Shown: positions 14,654 through 22,833, counted from the stretch's first letter. The stretch is 33,926 nt of DNA from Modestobacter marinus (GCF_019799945.1 NZ_JABGCH010000040.1:1-33926), one strand, 5' to 3'. Numbers and translations are program-made. Notes: a model not told the origin generated them from the letters alone.

Positions 14654-15625
14654 GTGGCCGCTGCGCCCACGTTGCAGCAGCTGGGCTACTTCGTCGCGGC
14701 GGTCGAGCACGGGTCGTTCGTGGCGGCCGCGGAGGCGGTGCACATCGCGCAGCCGAGCCTGTCCGAGCAGATCCGCCGCCTGGAGCGCTCGCTCGGGGTG
14801 ACGCTGTTCGTGCGGACCAACCGGCGCCTGCAGCTCACCGAGGCCGGCCGGGTGCTGCTGCCGCAGGCGCGGCGGACCCTCGCCGACGTGTCCGCGCTGC
14901 GGGAGAGCGCGCGGCACATCCAGGAGCTCTCCGGCGGCACGGTCTCGTTCGGGACGTTCTCCAGCGCGCACCTGTACCTGCTGACCGCGCTGGTCGGCGA
15001 CTTCCGGTCGCAGTACCCGGGGGTGACCACACGGGTGGTCGGGCTGAACAGCTCCGAGGTCGCCGAGCAGGTGCGTCGCGGTGAGCTGGAGGCCGGCCTG
15101 GTGCAGCTGCCCATCGACGAGCGGGGGCTGGACGTCGGCCCGCCGGTGCTCGTCGACTCGGTCGTCTACGTCAGCACCGACGGTGAGCGGACGCGCGCGC
15201 CGGTGACGATCGAGCAGCTGGCGGCGGCGCCGCTGATCCTGTCCGAGGCGCGCTGGGGCGCCGAGGACCCGCTGCGGCGGTCGCTGACCGACCGCGCGCG
15301 GCGGGCCGGGGTGACCCTGCAGCCGCAGATCGAGGTGGAGTTCCAGACGGCGGCGGTCGAGCTGGCCGCCCACGGGCTCGGCGACTCGCTGGTCAGCTAC
15401 CTGGTCACCCGGTGGCCGGGATACCCGGGCCGGCTGCACTGGGTGCCGCTGGACCCGCCGGTGGTGGAGCGGTTCGCCTTCGTCACCCGGACCAACGGCG
15501 TCCTGTCGCCGGCGACGCGCATCTTCATGGACCTGGCGCACCGGCACGTCCGCGCGCTCCAGCGGGCCGCGGACGCGGGGCCGCCGCGGGGGGAGGACGG
15601 CGGCGTCCCGGCAGTCCAGCCATAG
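14654..15625 (+). CDS. LysR-family transcriptional regulator
   Basis: A 323-aa regulator. Residues 5-65 form the winged helix-turn-helix (LQQLGYFVAAVEHGSF, then AQPSLSEQIRRLERSLG), followed by the linker helix and a periplasmic-binding-like effector domain (about 95-300). GTG 14654 follows GAGGAGGAGC. Regulators of this class bind a small effector and commonly control a divergent or downstream gene. Here the candidates are the GH26-like lipoprotein (divergent, 82 bp) and the flavin monooxygenase/SDR pair downstream. The effector cannot be predicted. Confidence 0.9.
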   Translation: MAAAPTLQQLGYFVAAVEHGSFVAAAEAVHIAQPSLSEQIRRLERSLGVTLFVRTNRRLQLTEAGRVLLPQARRTLADVSALRESARHIQELSGGTVSFGTFSSAHLYLLTALVGDFRSQYPGVTTRVVGLNSSEVAEQVRRGELEAGLVQLPIDERGLDVGPPVLVDSVVYVSTDGERTRAPVTIEQLAAAPLILSEARWGAEDPLRRSLTDRARRAGVTLQPQIEVEFQTAAVELAAHGLGDSLVSYLVTRWPGYPGRLHWVPLDPPVVERFAFVTRTNGVLSPATRIFMDLAHRHVRALQRAADAGPPRGEDGGVPAVQP

Positions 15626-15734
15626 GCGGAACCTCTGGACGGCGCTCGGAGTTGGTTCTTCACGGCGCGCCGGGTGGCCGCCCAGACTCGACTCGAGCAC
15701 GGGCCTCCCGGTCCGTCGCGGAGGGGAGTCGGAC

Positions 15735-17057
15735 ATGACCGAGGTCGGGCAGTCGCCCGCCACCGGACAGCGCACCTGCGTGATCGGGGCCGGTGCGGCT
15801 GGGCTCGAGGCGGTCCGGGTGCTCCGCGACGCCGGGCACGACGTGGTGGCAATGGAGCGGACCGAGCGTGTCGGCGGCCACTGGCACACCGACTACGAGG
15901 CGCTGCACCTGATCACCCCGCGGGACGTCTCCGGCTTCGACCGCGTCCCGATGCCCGCCGACTACCCGCTGTTCCCGAGCAAGGAGCAGGTGATCCGGTA
16001 CCTGGACGGGTTCGCCGACCGGTTCGGCCTGCGCGAGCACGTCCGCACGGGCGTCGAGGTGGTGTCGGTGACCAGCCCGGACGCCGGCCGGAGCGGGTGG
16101 GACGTCGCGACGGCGGACGGGACGACGGAGCACTTCGACGCCGTCGTCGTCGCCAACGGCCACCACTGGGACCCAGCGCTGCCGGCGATGGCCGCGGAGT
16201 TCACCGGCCGGTCCCTGCACTCCTCGCAGTACCGCACCGCTGACGACCTGGTGGGGGAGCGGGTGCTGGTCGTCGGGGCGGGCAACTCCGGCTGTGACCT
16301 CGCCGTGGACGCCGTGCACGCCCGCCGGCAGGTCAGCATCGCGATGCGGCGCGGGCAGGTGTTCCAGCCCAAGACGTTCTTCGGCAAGGGCCGCAACCAG
16401 CTGCCGCTGCTCGCGAAGCTGCCGATGTGGCTTGCCGAGCGGGTGCAGCGCGAGCTGGTCCGGATCTCGGTGGGGAGCGCCGCGGACTACCCGGGGCTGC
16501 AGGAGCCGGTGACCCGCAACCTCAACCAGCAGCCGCCGGTGGTCAACGACCTGCTGCTCTACTGGCTGCAGCACGGGCGGATCACGGCCCGGCCGGGCGT
16601 GACCGGGGTGTCCGGCCGCACGGTCACCTTCGCCGACGGCAGCACCGGTGAGTTCGACACGGTGCTGTGGGCCACCGGGTTCCGCGTCACCCTGCCGTTC
16701 CTGGCGCCGGAGCTGCTGACCTGGCGGAGCGGGGCGCCGCTGCGGGTCGGCGGGATGACCGTGCCGGTGGGGGTCGCCCGGCTGTACACCGTCGGGCTGG
16801 CCAGTCCCCGCGGGCCGCAGTTCCCGGTGTTCAGCGCCCAGGCGCGGCTCGCGGCCCGGGTGCTGGGGCTCGAGGGCCGGACCGCGCGGCCGCTGCACCA
16901 GGAGCTGCTGGTCGCCGGGCCACCCGACGACCGGGTCGACGTGCTGCGGCCGCTGTGGACCGCGCAGGTCACTCGCAGCAACCGGGTGCTGGACCGGCTG
17001 GAGCAGACCGCCTCGCCCGCCGTCGCGCGCCCGAGCCTCACCGAGGCCGTCCGATGA
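15735..17057 (+). CDS. Flavin-containing monooxygenase
   Basis: A 440-aa cytoplasmic class B flavoprotein monooxygenase using FAD and NADPH. The FAD site is GAGAAG (18-23), the NADPH site GAGNSG (181-186), and the FMO signature FxGxxxHxxxY is complete (F156, G158, H162, Y166). A later ATGFR motif also fits. It could oxygenate soft nucleophiles (N or S) or act as a Baeyer-Villiger enzyme; FxGxxxHxxxY with final Y rather than WP favours the FMO side. ATG 15735 has GAGGGGAG upstream. It overlaps the SDR gene by 4 bp, suggesting oxidation and dehydrogenation of the same substrate. Confidence 0.85.
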   Translation: MTEVGQSPATGQRTCVIGAGAAGLEAVRVLRDAGHDVVAMERTERVGGHWHTDYEALHLITPRDVSGFDRVPMPADYPLFPSKEQVIRYLDGFADRFGLREHVRTGVEVVSVTSPDAGRSGWDVATADGTTEHFDAVVVANGHHWDPALPAMAAEFTGRSLHSSQYRTADDLVGERVLVVGAGNSGCDLAVDAVHARRQVSIAMRRGQVFQPKTFFGKGRNQLPLLAKLPMWLAERVQRELVRISVGSAADYPGLQEPVTRNLNQQPPVVNDLLLYWLQHGRITARPGVTGVSGRTVTFADGSTGEFDTVLWATGFRVTLPFLAPELLTWRSGAPLRVGGMTVPVGVARLYTVGLASPRGPQFPVFSAQARLAARVLGLEGRTARPLHQELLVAGPPDDRVDVLRPLWTAQVTRSNRVLDRLEQTASPAVARPSLTEAVR

Positions 17058-17764
17058 GCGGCACGGTCGTGGTCACCGGTGCGGCCAGTGGGATGGGCCG
17101 GGCGGTCGTCGACCGCTTCCTGGCCGCGGGTGACCGGGTGGTCGCCGTCGACCGGGACGCCGGGCAACTCGAGGCGCTGGCGGCGGAGGCCGGTCCCGCG
17201 CTGCTGCCGCTCGCCGTGGACGTCACCGACCGGGCGGCGGTCGAGGAGGGGCTGGCCGGGCTGCTGGACGGCGCCCCGGTGCGGTCGGTGGTGAACGCCG
17301 CGGGCATCTACCCGCCCACCACGCTGGCGAACTACACCGCCGAGCTGCACGACCGGATCTTCGGCGTCAACGTGCTGGGGACGCTCAACGTCACCGCCGC
17401 GGCGCTGCCCAACCTGCGGGCCGCCGGGGGCGGGGCGGTGGTGAACTTCGCCTCCGTGGACGCCTTCGCGGTGTCGCCGGGGCAATTGCTCTACAGCGCC
17501 TCCAAGGCCGCGGTGCTGTCGCTGACCAAGTCGCTGGCGATCGAGCTGGCCCCGGACCGGATCGTGGTGAACGCGGTCGCGCCGGGCTGGGTGGACACCC
17601 CCGGTAACGCGGCCACCGGCCGGATGGCGGACGTGGCGGCGGGGATCCCGCTCGGCCGGGTCGCCCAGCCCGACGAGGTGGCGCTGTGGGTCCAGCGGCT
17701 GGCCGAGCCCGGCTACGTCACCGGCGAGACGGTCGTCATCGCCGGTGGCAGCGCGATGCGCTGA
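17054..17764 (+). CDS. SDR-family oxidoreductase
   Basis: A 236-aa NAD(P)-dependent short-chain dehydrogenase/reductase. The cofactor motif is TGAASGMG (8-15), NAAG follows, and the catalytic residues are S134, Y147 and K151 (YSASK). An Asp at the end of strand 2 (AVDRD) suggests NAD(H) preference. The ATG overlaps the monooxygenase stop. Its 3' end carries a 14-bp sequence, GCGCTGACCCGTAC across the stop codon, that is repeated at the stop of the next gene. Confidence 0.9.
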   Translation: MSGTVVVTGAASGMGRAVVDRFLAAGDRVVAVDRDAGQLEALAAEAGPALLPLAVDVTDRAAVEEGLAGLLDGAPVRSVVNAAGIYPPTTLANYTAELHDRIFGVNVLGTLNVTAAALPNLRAAGGGAVVNFASVDAFAVSPGQLLYSASKAAVLSLTKSLAIELAPDRIVVNAVAPGWVDTPGNAATGRMADVAAGIPLGRVAQPDEVALWVQRLAEPGYVTGETVVIAGGSAMR

Positions 17765-17771
17765 CCCGTAC
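17758..17771 (+). repeat. 14-bp direct repeat, copy 1
   Basis: GCGCTGACCCGTAC spans the SDR stop codon. An identical copy spans the stop codon of the substrate-binding protein at 19143-19156. Confidence 0.8.
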
Positions 17772-17820
17772 GACCGCACCACGCCTGGCCCCGAACCGTC
17801 CCTCTCGAAGGAGCACCGCG

Positions 17821-19149
17821 ATGCGCACCGCCACACCCCTGCGGGCCGCCGCCCTGGCCGCCGCCGCGCTGTTGACTGTCACCGCCTGTGGCGGTGGCGA
17901 CGACGCCGCGGAGAGCGCCGACGGCGCGGGCAGCGCCGAGAAGCAGGTCAACGTCTACGGCGCGGACGGCAACATGAACAACGGGCTCGGGGAGGACTTC
18001 ACCGAGCCCGGGGTGCTCGCCGGCATGCGGGGCACCGTGCTGCTGACCGACCTCGGGCCGGAGTTCCGGGACCGGCTGCTGGCGATCGACCCCGGCCTGA
18101 CGAACTTCAACACAGCGGGGGAGACCTACGACGCGGTGGTGATCACCGCGCTCGCCGCGCAGCTGGCGGGCAGCAACCAGGCGACGACGTTCGCCCCGTA
18201 CGTGAACGGGGTGACGTTCGGCGGGGAGGTTTGCACCGACTTCGCGTCGTGCCTCGCCGTGGTCTCGGCCGGCGGGAACCCGGACTACGACGGGGTCGTG
18301 GGTCCGCTGGCGTTCACCGACGTGGGGGAGCCGTCGCAGGCGAGCTTCGCGATCGAGAGCTTCACCGAGGACAACGCGATCGACGAGGCGGCGCGGGCGT
18401 TCCAGCTCGTGGGTGACCCCGCGGACGCGAGCACCGACGAGGGTCCGGCGCCGGCCGCCCCGGGGACGACGGGGGAGTCACTGGTCATCGGGAGCCTGAC
18501 GCCGCAGACCGGGACGCTCAGCTACCAGGGGCCGCAGCAGCTGGCGGCCCTGCAGCTCGCGGTGGACGACGTGAACGCGGCCGGGGGAGTGCTCGGGCAG
18601 CCGGTGCAGCTAATCACCGGTGACTCGGGGGACGCCTCCACCGACATCGCCACGCAGACCGCCGACCGGCTGCTGCAGTCCGGGGCGAACGCGATCGTGG
18701 GCGCGTCGTCGTCCGGGGTCAGCCTCACCGTGATCGACAAGATCACCGGCGCGGGCGTGATGATGATCAGCCCGGCCAGCACATCGGACGAGCTGACCGG
18801 CTACGACGACAAGGGGCTGTTCTTCCGCACGGTGCCGCCGGACACCCTGCAGGCCCGGGCGCTGGCCGACCTGATCGGCGCGGACGGCAACAACACGGTC
18901 GGCATCCTGGCGCTGAACGACCCCTACGGCGTGGGGCTGGCGGAGAACACCCGCGCGAACCTGATCGGTGACGGGCTCGCCGAGGACGCTGTGGTCAGCA
19001 TCGTCTACGACCCGCAGGCCGCGAACTACGACTCCGAGGTGCAGCGCATGGTGGACCTCAACCCGGACGGCATCCTCGTCATCGGGTTCGAGGAGACCAG
19101 CCGGATCATCGAGGGCCTCAACGCCCAGGGGATCGGCCCCCAGCGCTGA
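17821..19149 (+). CDS. ABC transporter substrate-binding lipoprotein, circularly permuted
   Basis: A 442-aa exported lipoprotein: signal peptide 1-22, lipobox VTAC with Cys23. Both lobes of a branched-chain-amino-acid-type binding protein (Peripla_BP_6) are present but in reverse order. Residues about 42-200 (from QVNVYGADGN to ARAFQLVG) correspond to the usual second half, with its CTDF/C and YDGVVGPL motifs. A Pro/Ala linker (200-219) then leads to the usual first half (220-442: LVIGSLTPQTG, VDDVNAAGGVLGQP, VGASSSGVSLTVID, ILALNDPYGVG), which ends at IEGLNAQGIGPQR, exactly where the second half should continue. AAGGAG precedes ATG 17821. No permease or ATPase gene is near. It may be a working permuted protein, a rearranged relic, or an assembly artefact. 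Confidence 0.85.
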   Translation: MRTATPLRAAALAAAALLTVTACGGGDDAAESADGAGSAEKQVNVYGADGNMNNGLGEDFTEPGVLAGMRGTVLLTDLGPEFRDRLLAIDPGLTNFNTAGETYDAVVITALAAQLAGSNQATTFAPYVNGVTFGGEVCTDFASCLAVVSAGGNPDYDGVVGPLAFTDVGEPSQASFAIESFTEDNAIDEAARAFQLVGDPADASTDEGPAPAAPGTTGESLVIGSLTPQTGTLSYQGPQQLAALQLAVDDVNAAGGVLGQPVQLITGDSGDASTDIATQTADRLLQSGANAIVGASSSGVSLTVIDKITGAGVMMISPASTSDELTGYDDKGLFFRTVPPDTLQARALADLIGADGNNTVGILALNDPYGVGLAENTRANLIGDGLAEDAVVSIVYDPQAANYDSEVQRMVDLNPDGILVIGFEETSRIIEGLNAQGIGPQR

Positions 19150-19156
19150 CCCGTAC
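19143..19156 (+). repeat. 14-bp direct repeat, copy 2
   Basis: Identical to 17758-17771 and also centred on a TGA stop. The two copies bracket the permuted gene and its leader exactly. Confidence 0.8.
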
Positions 19157-19170
19157 CCGATCACGGTCCG

Positions 19171-19216
19171 CCCCGGCCCCTCGGTCGCCTCTTCGGAGGT
19201 GGCCGGGGGGCCGAGG
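19171..19216 (+). terminator. Strong terminator hairpin
   Basis: A 21-nt arm (19171-19191) pairs with 19196-19216 around a TTCG tetraloop, with one mismatch and a few G-T pairs. It ends the monooxygenase/SDR/binding-protein unit. Confidence 0.75.
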
Positions 19217-19286
19217 CGTGTCAGGAGATCTCGGGTCGGGTAAGCCCGGTGACGGAGGCGGGGTCGACGGCGGCGCCCTCGCCAGC

Positions 19287-19314
19287 GTCGGTGTCGGTGT
19301 CGGTGTCGGTGTCG
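19287..19314. repeat. Hexanucleotide repeat GTCGGT, 4.7 copies
   Basis: Four perfect GTCGGT units plus GTCG. Length changes by slippage would keep any reading frame, as the unit is 6 bp. Confidence 0.85.
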
Positions 19315-19574
19315 AAGATCTCAAGCTCGGACACGGTGTGGGTGCCTGCGCTTCTCCGCCAACCGCTGGGGGAGCACTTAAGGGCGGGCGTGAGTCCGCC
19401 GCTCAATAGCGCGCCGGCACAGGCGGCAGCAGCGCATCGGCCGGCGAACACCGCGTGCCTCACGCGCTCGCGGCTGGGGCCGCAGCGGGGCACGGCGCGT
19501 CGTCCTCGGATGGACCACCGGCTGATGGTGCGTCCCGGGTGGGAGGTGCGCACATGCGGGGCTGCTGCCCGCGT

Positions 19575-19588
19575 GTTGCACGTGGAAC
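19575..19588 (+). promoter_or_regulatory. parS-like site 2 (GTTGCACGTGGAAC)
   Basis: Identical to the site at 9560, in a non-coding region 20 bp beyond the 3' end of the HNH gene. Confidence 0.55.
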
Positions 19589-19607
19589 GACGGCCTGCTC
19601 CCGCCGC

Positions 19608-20819
19608 CTACAGGCGTCGGTGGATGAGGATCTCGGTGCCGTCGGGGCGGTAGGTGCGCCATCGGCTGCCCGGTGGGGCGGTGTCGTCGCGGTCGACCCG
19701 GAAGCCGTGGTGGACCTTGGTGTGGTGCCGCTCGCACAGCAGAGCGGAGTTCTCCAACGAGGTCTCACCGCCGTTGATCCACTCGAGCAGGTGGTGGACG
19801 TCGCACCAGTGGGTGGGGGCGCCGCAGCCGGCGAACACGCAGTGCCGGTCCCGCCGCTCGACGGCCTTGCGCAGGTGCGGCGGGACGATGCGCTGCTCCC
19901 GGCCGACGTCCAGGGGCAGCCCGTCGGGGTTGAGCACCAGGCGGGTCAGCGTCGCGTCGCAGGCGACCCACCGGGCGCGGGCGGCGGACAGGGTGGCGCC
20001 GAACCCGGTCTCCGCGGCGCCCGGCCCGCGGGCGGGGTCGGTGAGGTCCTCCAGGTCGATGGTCACGATCACGTGCGGCTTGACCCGGCGCAGGAACGGC
20101 AGCTCACCCTGGGCGAGGGCGTTGTCGGCCAGCTGCACCAGCGCGTCGGCCTGCTGCTGCGCCCTGGTGCGGATGTCGCCCTTCGGCCTCGATGCCTGGA
20201 CGATGGACTCCAGCGCGGCCTGCACCTTCTCCCCGCCCACCGCGTCGAGGTCGAACCGGCCGGTGATGCTGCCGTCGGCGTGCTGGGCGATGACCAGCCG
20301 CCGGCCCTCGGTGGGATCCGGCTCGGGGCCGTCGGGGTCCAGCGCGTCGAGGTAGCGGTGGACGACCTCGCCGAGGCGCTGGTGCGGCTGCGTCGTGGCG
20401 ACGGTCGCCATCGCCTGGTCGACCTCGGAGACGTCGACGTCCTGCCGCTCGGCGGCGGCCAGCGCCTCCTCGGTGGCCACGGGGGCGATGACCGCGACCT
20501 GTTCGGCGGTCACCTCGCCGGCGGCGAATGCCTCCGCCACGGCGGGCAGGTGCTCCAGCGCCCGCCCCGACCGCACCAGCCGCCCAGCAGCGGCCGGGGA
20601 CAGCCGACCATGCCCGCGCAGCCAGGCCGGCATCGTTTTCAGCCCGTCGAACTCCGCCGCCCCGGCCTTCTCACACTCCCGCACCGTCCGGGTCACCTCG
20701 GCGGCCAGCCGGTTCTGCACCTGCAAGAGGTCCTTGAGCCGGACCAGCAACGCCGGCCCGAACAGGCCCGACAGGTCCTCGGCCGCGAGGGCGTCCAGGG
20801 CCGACTGCAACTCGCCCAC
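19608..20819 (-). CDS. DUF222 / HNH endonuclease-signature protein (13E12-like)
   Basis: A 403-aa protein. The N-terminal ~280 residues are the DUF222 helical region. The C-terminal ~60 (about 320-375) carry an HNH nuclease signature with Cys and His metal ligands: CVFAGCGAP, WCDVHHLLEW, then N and LCERHH. The gene is full length with no frameshift. These genes are multicopy in many actinobacteria, like the 13E12 repeat genes of mycobacteria, some of which are SOS-induced. The GTG at 20819 has GGGAGG upstream. A perfect LexA box and a TATACT -10 lie 18-38 bp further up, so damage-inducible expression is well supported. The physiological role is unknown; a selfish or recombination-related function is often suspected. 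Confidence 0.9.
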   Translation of the reverse strand: MGELQSALDALAAEDLSGLFGPALLVRLKDLLQVQNRLAAEVTRTVRECEKAGAAEFDGLKTMPAWLRGHGRLSPAAAGRLVRSGRALEHLPAVAEAFAAGEVTAEQVAVIAPVATEEALAAAERQDVDVSEVDQAMATVATTQPHQRLGEVVHRYLDALDPDGPEPDPTEGRRLVIAQHADGSITGRFDLDAVGGEKVQAALESIVQASRPKGDIRTRAQQQADALVQLADNALAQGELPFLRRVKPHVIVTIDLEDLTDPARGPGAAETGFGATLSAARARWVACDATLTRLVLNPDGLPLDVGREQRIVPPHLRKAVERRDRHCVFAGCGAPTHWCDVHHLLEWINGGETSLENSALLCERHHTKVHHGFRVDRDDTAPPGSRWRTYRPDGTEILIHRRL

Positions 20820-20836
20820 GACACCTCCCGCCAGCT

Positions 20837-20852
20837 TCGAACGTGTGTTCGA
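20837..20852 (-). promoter_or_regulatory. LexA (SOS) box of the HNH gene
   Basis: TCGAACGTGTGTTCGA matches the Gram-positive/actinobacterial LexA operator core CGAAC-N4-GTTCG. It overlaps the end of the -10 and the expected transcription start, so LexA would block initiation. Confidence 0.85.
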
Positions 20853-20857
20853 GTATA
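20852..20857 (-). promoter_or_regulatory. -10 element of the HNH gene
   Basis: On the minus strand this reads TATACT, sharing one base with the LexA box. A -35 is not obvious. Confidence 0.6.
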
Positions 20858-21218
20858 TCGGTCTGGAGAGAGCTGCGCAGCATGAATGGGCAGCTCAGGC
20901 CGGGTTTCCACAGACTCCGGGCAACCCTTGACGGCAAGAGCTCAAGAGGTGCGGAACGCTGGTCGGACACGGCGTTCTTCGCGAAAGCCGGTGCCCATCG
21001 TGCCGGGCCAGGATCATCCCGCCGGCCAGTGGCGCGCCCCCGGGATGACGGTGAAGAGTGCGGCTCCGGGCAGCGAGGCGATCCAGCACTCGGGCTTCTG
21101 GACCAGCAGGACCCAGGACGGCGCGAACAGAGGCACGGTCAAGAACGCCCCGGGCGCCACGGCACTTCGGCAACCAGTGCCACGGTCGTTGCCATCGGGG
21201 GCGCGGCAGGCCTGCAGA
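20858..21218. other. 361-bp interval without a supported gene
   Basis: It lies between the SOS promoter of the HNH gene and the stop of the shortened ZIP gene. Local G+C falls and stop codons occur in most frames. A CATCCCG/CGGGATG inverted repeat (about 21015-21047) could be a weak terminator for the ZIP gene. No RNA gene is recognised. Confidence 0.45.
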
Positions 21219-21539
21219 TCAGGCGCGTTCGATGGCGAAGGCGACGAGGAAGCCGATCGTCGTGATCAGGCCGGTCCACGTCCGCGTCGTCTCGAAGGCC
21301 TCCGGGATCATCGTGTCCGCGATCATCGTCAGGATCGCGCCGGCCGCGACCGCGGTGATCACCGCGATCACCTCCGGTGGCGCGGAGCCGAGCGCGACGT
21401 AGCCCAGCAGCGCGGACAGGCCGCTGACGGCCGCGATGACACCGTCCGGCACCCGGACCGACCACGCGATCAGTGCGCCCAGGACCTGGGCCCCGCCGCC
21501 GAGCAGCCCCCACAGTCCGGCCTCGAGGTACATCGGCAC
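21219..21539 (-). CDS. ZIP-family metal transporter with large internal deletion
   Basis: Only 106 aa, where the family has about 240-250. Residues 1-38 match the usual N-terminus (LEAGLWGLLGGGAQVLGALIAW, helix 1), and from about 39 on the sequence is that of the C-terminal two helices (SALLGYVALGS, then VAAGAILTMIADTMIPEAFE, GFLVAFAIE). The middle, which would hold the metal-binding helices and the GIPES-type motif, is gone, yet the frame is intact. GGAGGT stands five bases before GTG 21539. A transport function is doubtful; it may be a pseudogene kept in frame by chance or a small membrane protein. It is downstream of the AAA ATPase gene on the same strand. Confidence 0.7.
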   Translation of the reverse strand: MPMYLEAGLWGLLGGGAQVLGALIAWSVRVPDGVIAAVSGLSALLGYVALGSAPPEVIAVITAVAAGAILTMIADTMIPEAFETTRTWTGLITTIGFLVAFAIERA

Positions 21540-21590
21540 GGGTCACCTCCGCCTCAGCCGGCCGGGTGGGTGTGGCCGCGTCCGAGCGAC

Positions 21591-21608
21591 GGTTGCCCCG
21601 GGTCAACC
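21591..21608. promoter_or_regulatory. 18-bp imperfect palindrome upstream of the ZIP gene
   Basis: GGTTGCCCCGGGTCAACC is palindromic except for one pair and lies 52 bp upstream of the ZIP start. It could be an operator or a short terminator of the AAA ATPase gene. Confidence 0.3.
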
Positions 21609-21626
21609 ACTGGCTAACAGCGGGCG

Positions 21627-22814
21627 TCAGTCCGCGTGGCGGAGCAGGTACCGGCCGAAGTGGGGGACGGTGAAGGCGATCTGGCCCCGCTCGGCGGAGT
21701 AGACCAGTCCCTTCTTGATCAGCGAGTCGCGGGCGGGTGACAGGGACGCCGGCTTGCGGCTCAAGGAGGTCGCGACCTCCGCGGTGGCCACGGCGTTGCC
21801 GGCCGGGCCGCCGAGCTCGGCCATCGCCCGCATGTACTCCCGCTCCGCGGGGGTGGCCCGGTCGTACCGGGAGCCGAAGAACCCGACGGCGAGCTCGGCC
21901 TCGGCGGCAGGCGCGGCCATCGTGACGTCCGCCGCGGTGATGGGGGAGGCGGCGGCGAGGTCCCAGGTGACCTTCCCGTACGCCTGCACGAAGTACGGGT
22001 AGCCGTCCGCCGCGTCGTACAGCGCGTCGAGCGCCGCCTGCTCGAACGTCACGTCCTCCCGCTCGGCCGGCGCGATGAGCGCCCGGTCGGCGGCGGTCCG
22101 GTCCAGCCGGTCGATCCGCAGATAGCGGAACAACCGCTCCGAGTAGCTCTTCGACGCCGAGAGCACCGCGGGCAGGTGGGGGAGTCCCGCGCCGACGACG
22201 ATGAGCGGCGCGCCCTGCTGGGTCAGCTCGTGGCAGGCGGCGCAGATGGCCGAGACGTCGTCGCTCTGCACGTCCTGCATCTCGTCGATGAACACCGCGA
22301 TCCCGCGCCCGACGTCCGCCGCCAGCCCGGCCGCGTCGCTGAGCAGCTCGACCAGGTCGATCTCCATGTCGCCCGAGTCCGCGCGGCCCATCGCCACCGG
22401 GACGTCGATCCCCGGCTGCCAGCGCTCCCGGACCTTCGCCCCGGAGTCCGAGCCGCGCAGCGCGAACGCCTTCAACACCCCGAGGACGGCGTCCATCGAC
22501 TCCTGGTCGGGGTGGCGCAGCTCGCGCAGGGCCATGTGCAGCGCCGCGGACAGCGGCCGGCGGAGCGACTGGTCCGGCCGGGCCTCGATCTTCCCCGTGC
22601 CCCAGCCCCGGCTGATCGCCGCCGAGCGCAGCTGGTTGAGCAGCACCGTCTTGCCGACCCCACGCAGGCCGGTGAGCACCAGGGACCGCTCCGGGCGCCC
22701 CGCGGCGATCCGCTCGAGGACGACGTCGAACGCCGACAGCTCCGCGTCCCGTCCGGCGAGCTCAGGTGGGCGCTGCCCCGCCCCAGGGGCGTACGGGTTC
22801 CGGACGGGATCCAT
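21627..22814 (-). CDS. AAA ATPase (AAA_16-type ATP-binding protein)
   Basis: A 395-aa soluble ATPase. NPYAPGAGQRPPELAGRD (6-23) is a recurrent N-terminus of this actinobacterial group. Walker A is GLRGVGKT (49-56), Walker B is AVFIDEMQD (around residue 190), and a sensor region VGAGLPHL follows. The C-terminal ~80 residues look like a winged helix (VATSLSRKPASLSPARDSLIKKGLV), suggesting DNA binding in ORC/Cdc6-like manner. I chose ATG 22814 because the conserved block starts there and TAGCCT sits 7 nt upstream; ATG 22856 is an in-frame alternative. It lies beside many TAGAC/GTCTA motifs and a LexA box, so it may bind the motifs itself (inference). Function unknown. Confidence 0.85.
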   Translation of the reverse strand: MDPVRNPYAPGAGQRPPELAGRDAELSAFDVVLERIAAGRPERSLVLTGLRGVGKTVLLNQLRSAAISRGWGTGKIEARPDQSLRRPLSAALHMALRELRHPDQESMDAVLGVLKAFALRGSDSGAKVRERWQPGIDVPVAMGRADSGDMEIDLVELLSDAAGLAADVGRGIAVFIDEMQDVQSDDVSAICAACHELTQQGAPLIVVGAGLPHLPAVLSASKSYSERLFRYLRIDRLDRTAADRALIAPAEREDVTFEQAALDALYDAADGYPYFVQAYGKVTWDLAAASPITAADVTMAAPAAEAELAVGFFGSRYDRATPAEREYMRAMAELGGPAGNAVATAEVATSLSRKPASLSPARDSLIKKGLVYSAERGQIAFTVPHFGRYLLRHAD

Positions 22815-22821
22815 GGCGAGG

Positions 22822-22827
22822 AGGCTA
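22822..22827 (-). promoter_or_regulatory. Putative -10 of a leaderless AAA ATPase transcript
   Basis: Minus-strand TAGCCT ends 7 nt before ATG 22814. There is no Shine-Dalgarno sequence; the upstream bases read CCTCC instead. Confidence 0.4.
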
Positions 22828-22833
22828 TTCGGT

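Larger units (their letters stand above)
19217..19607. other. Gene-poor stretch, no supported gene
   Basis: This 390-bp interval has weaker GC3 structure and no reading frame I can support. It holds a GTCGGT hexanucleotide array and a parS-like site. A minus-strand frame ending near 19221 contains an Asp-Thr repeat and might be the tail of a decayed gene, but nothing recognisable precedes it. Confidence 0.5.

Noticed and set aside
19249-19653. Plus-strand open frame with a Val-Ser repeat
   Set aside because: It is produced by the GTCGGT array, runs into the antisense of the HNH gene and has no recognisable domain or ribosome binding site.
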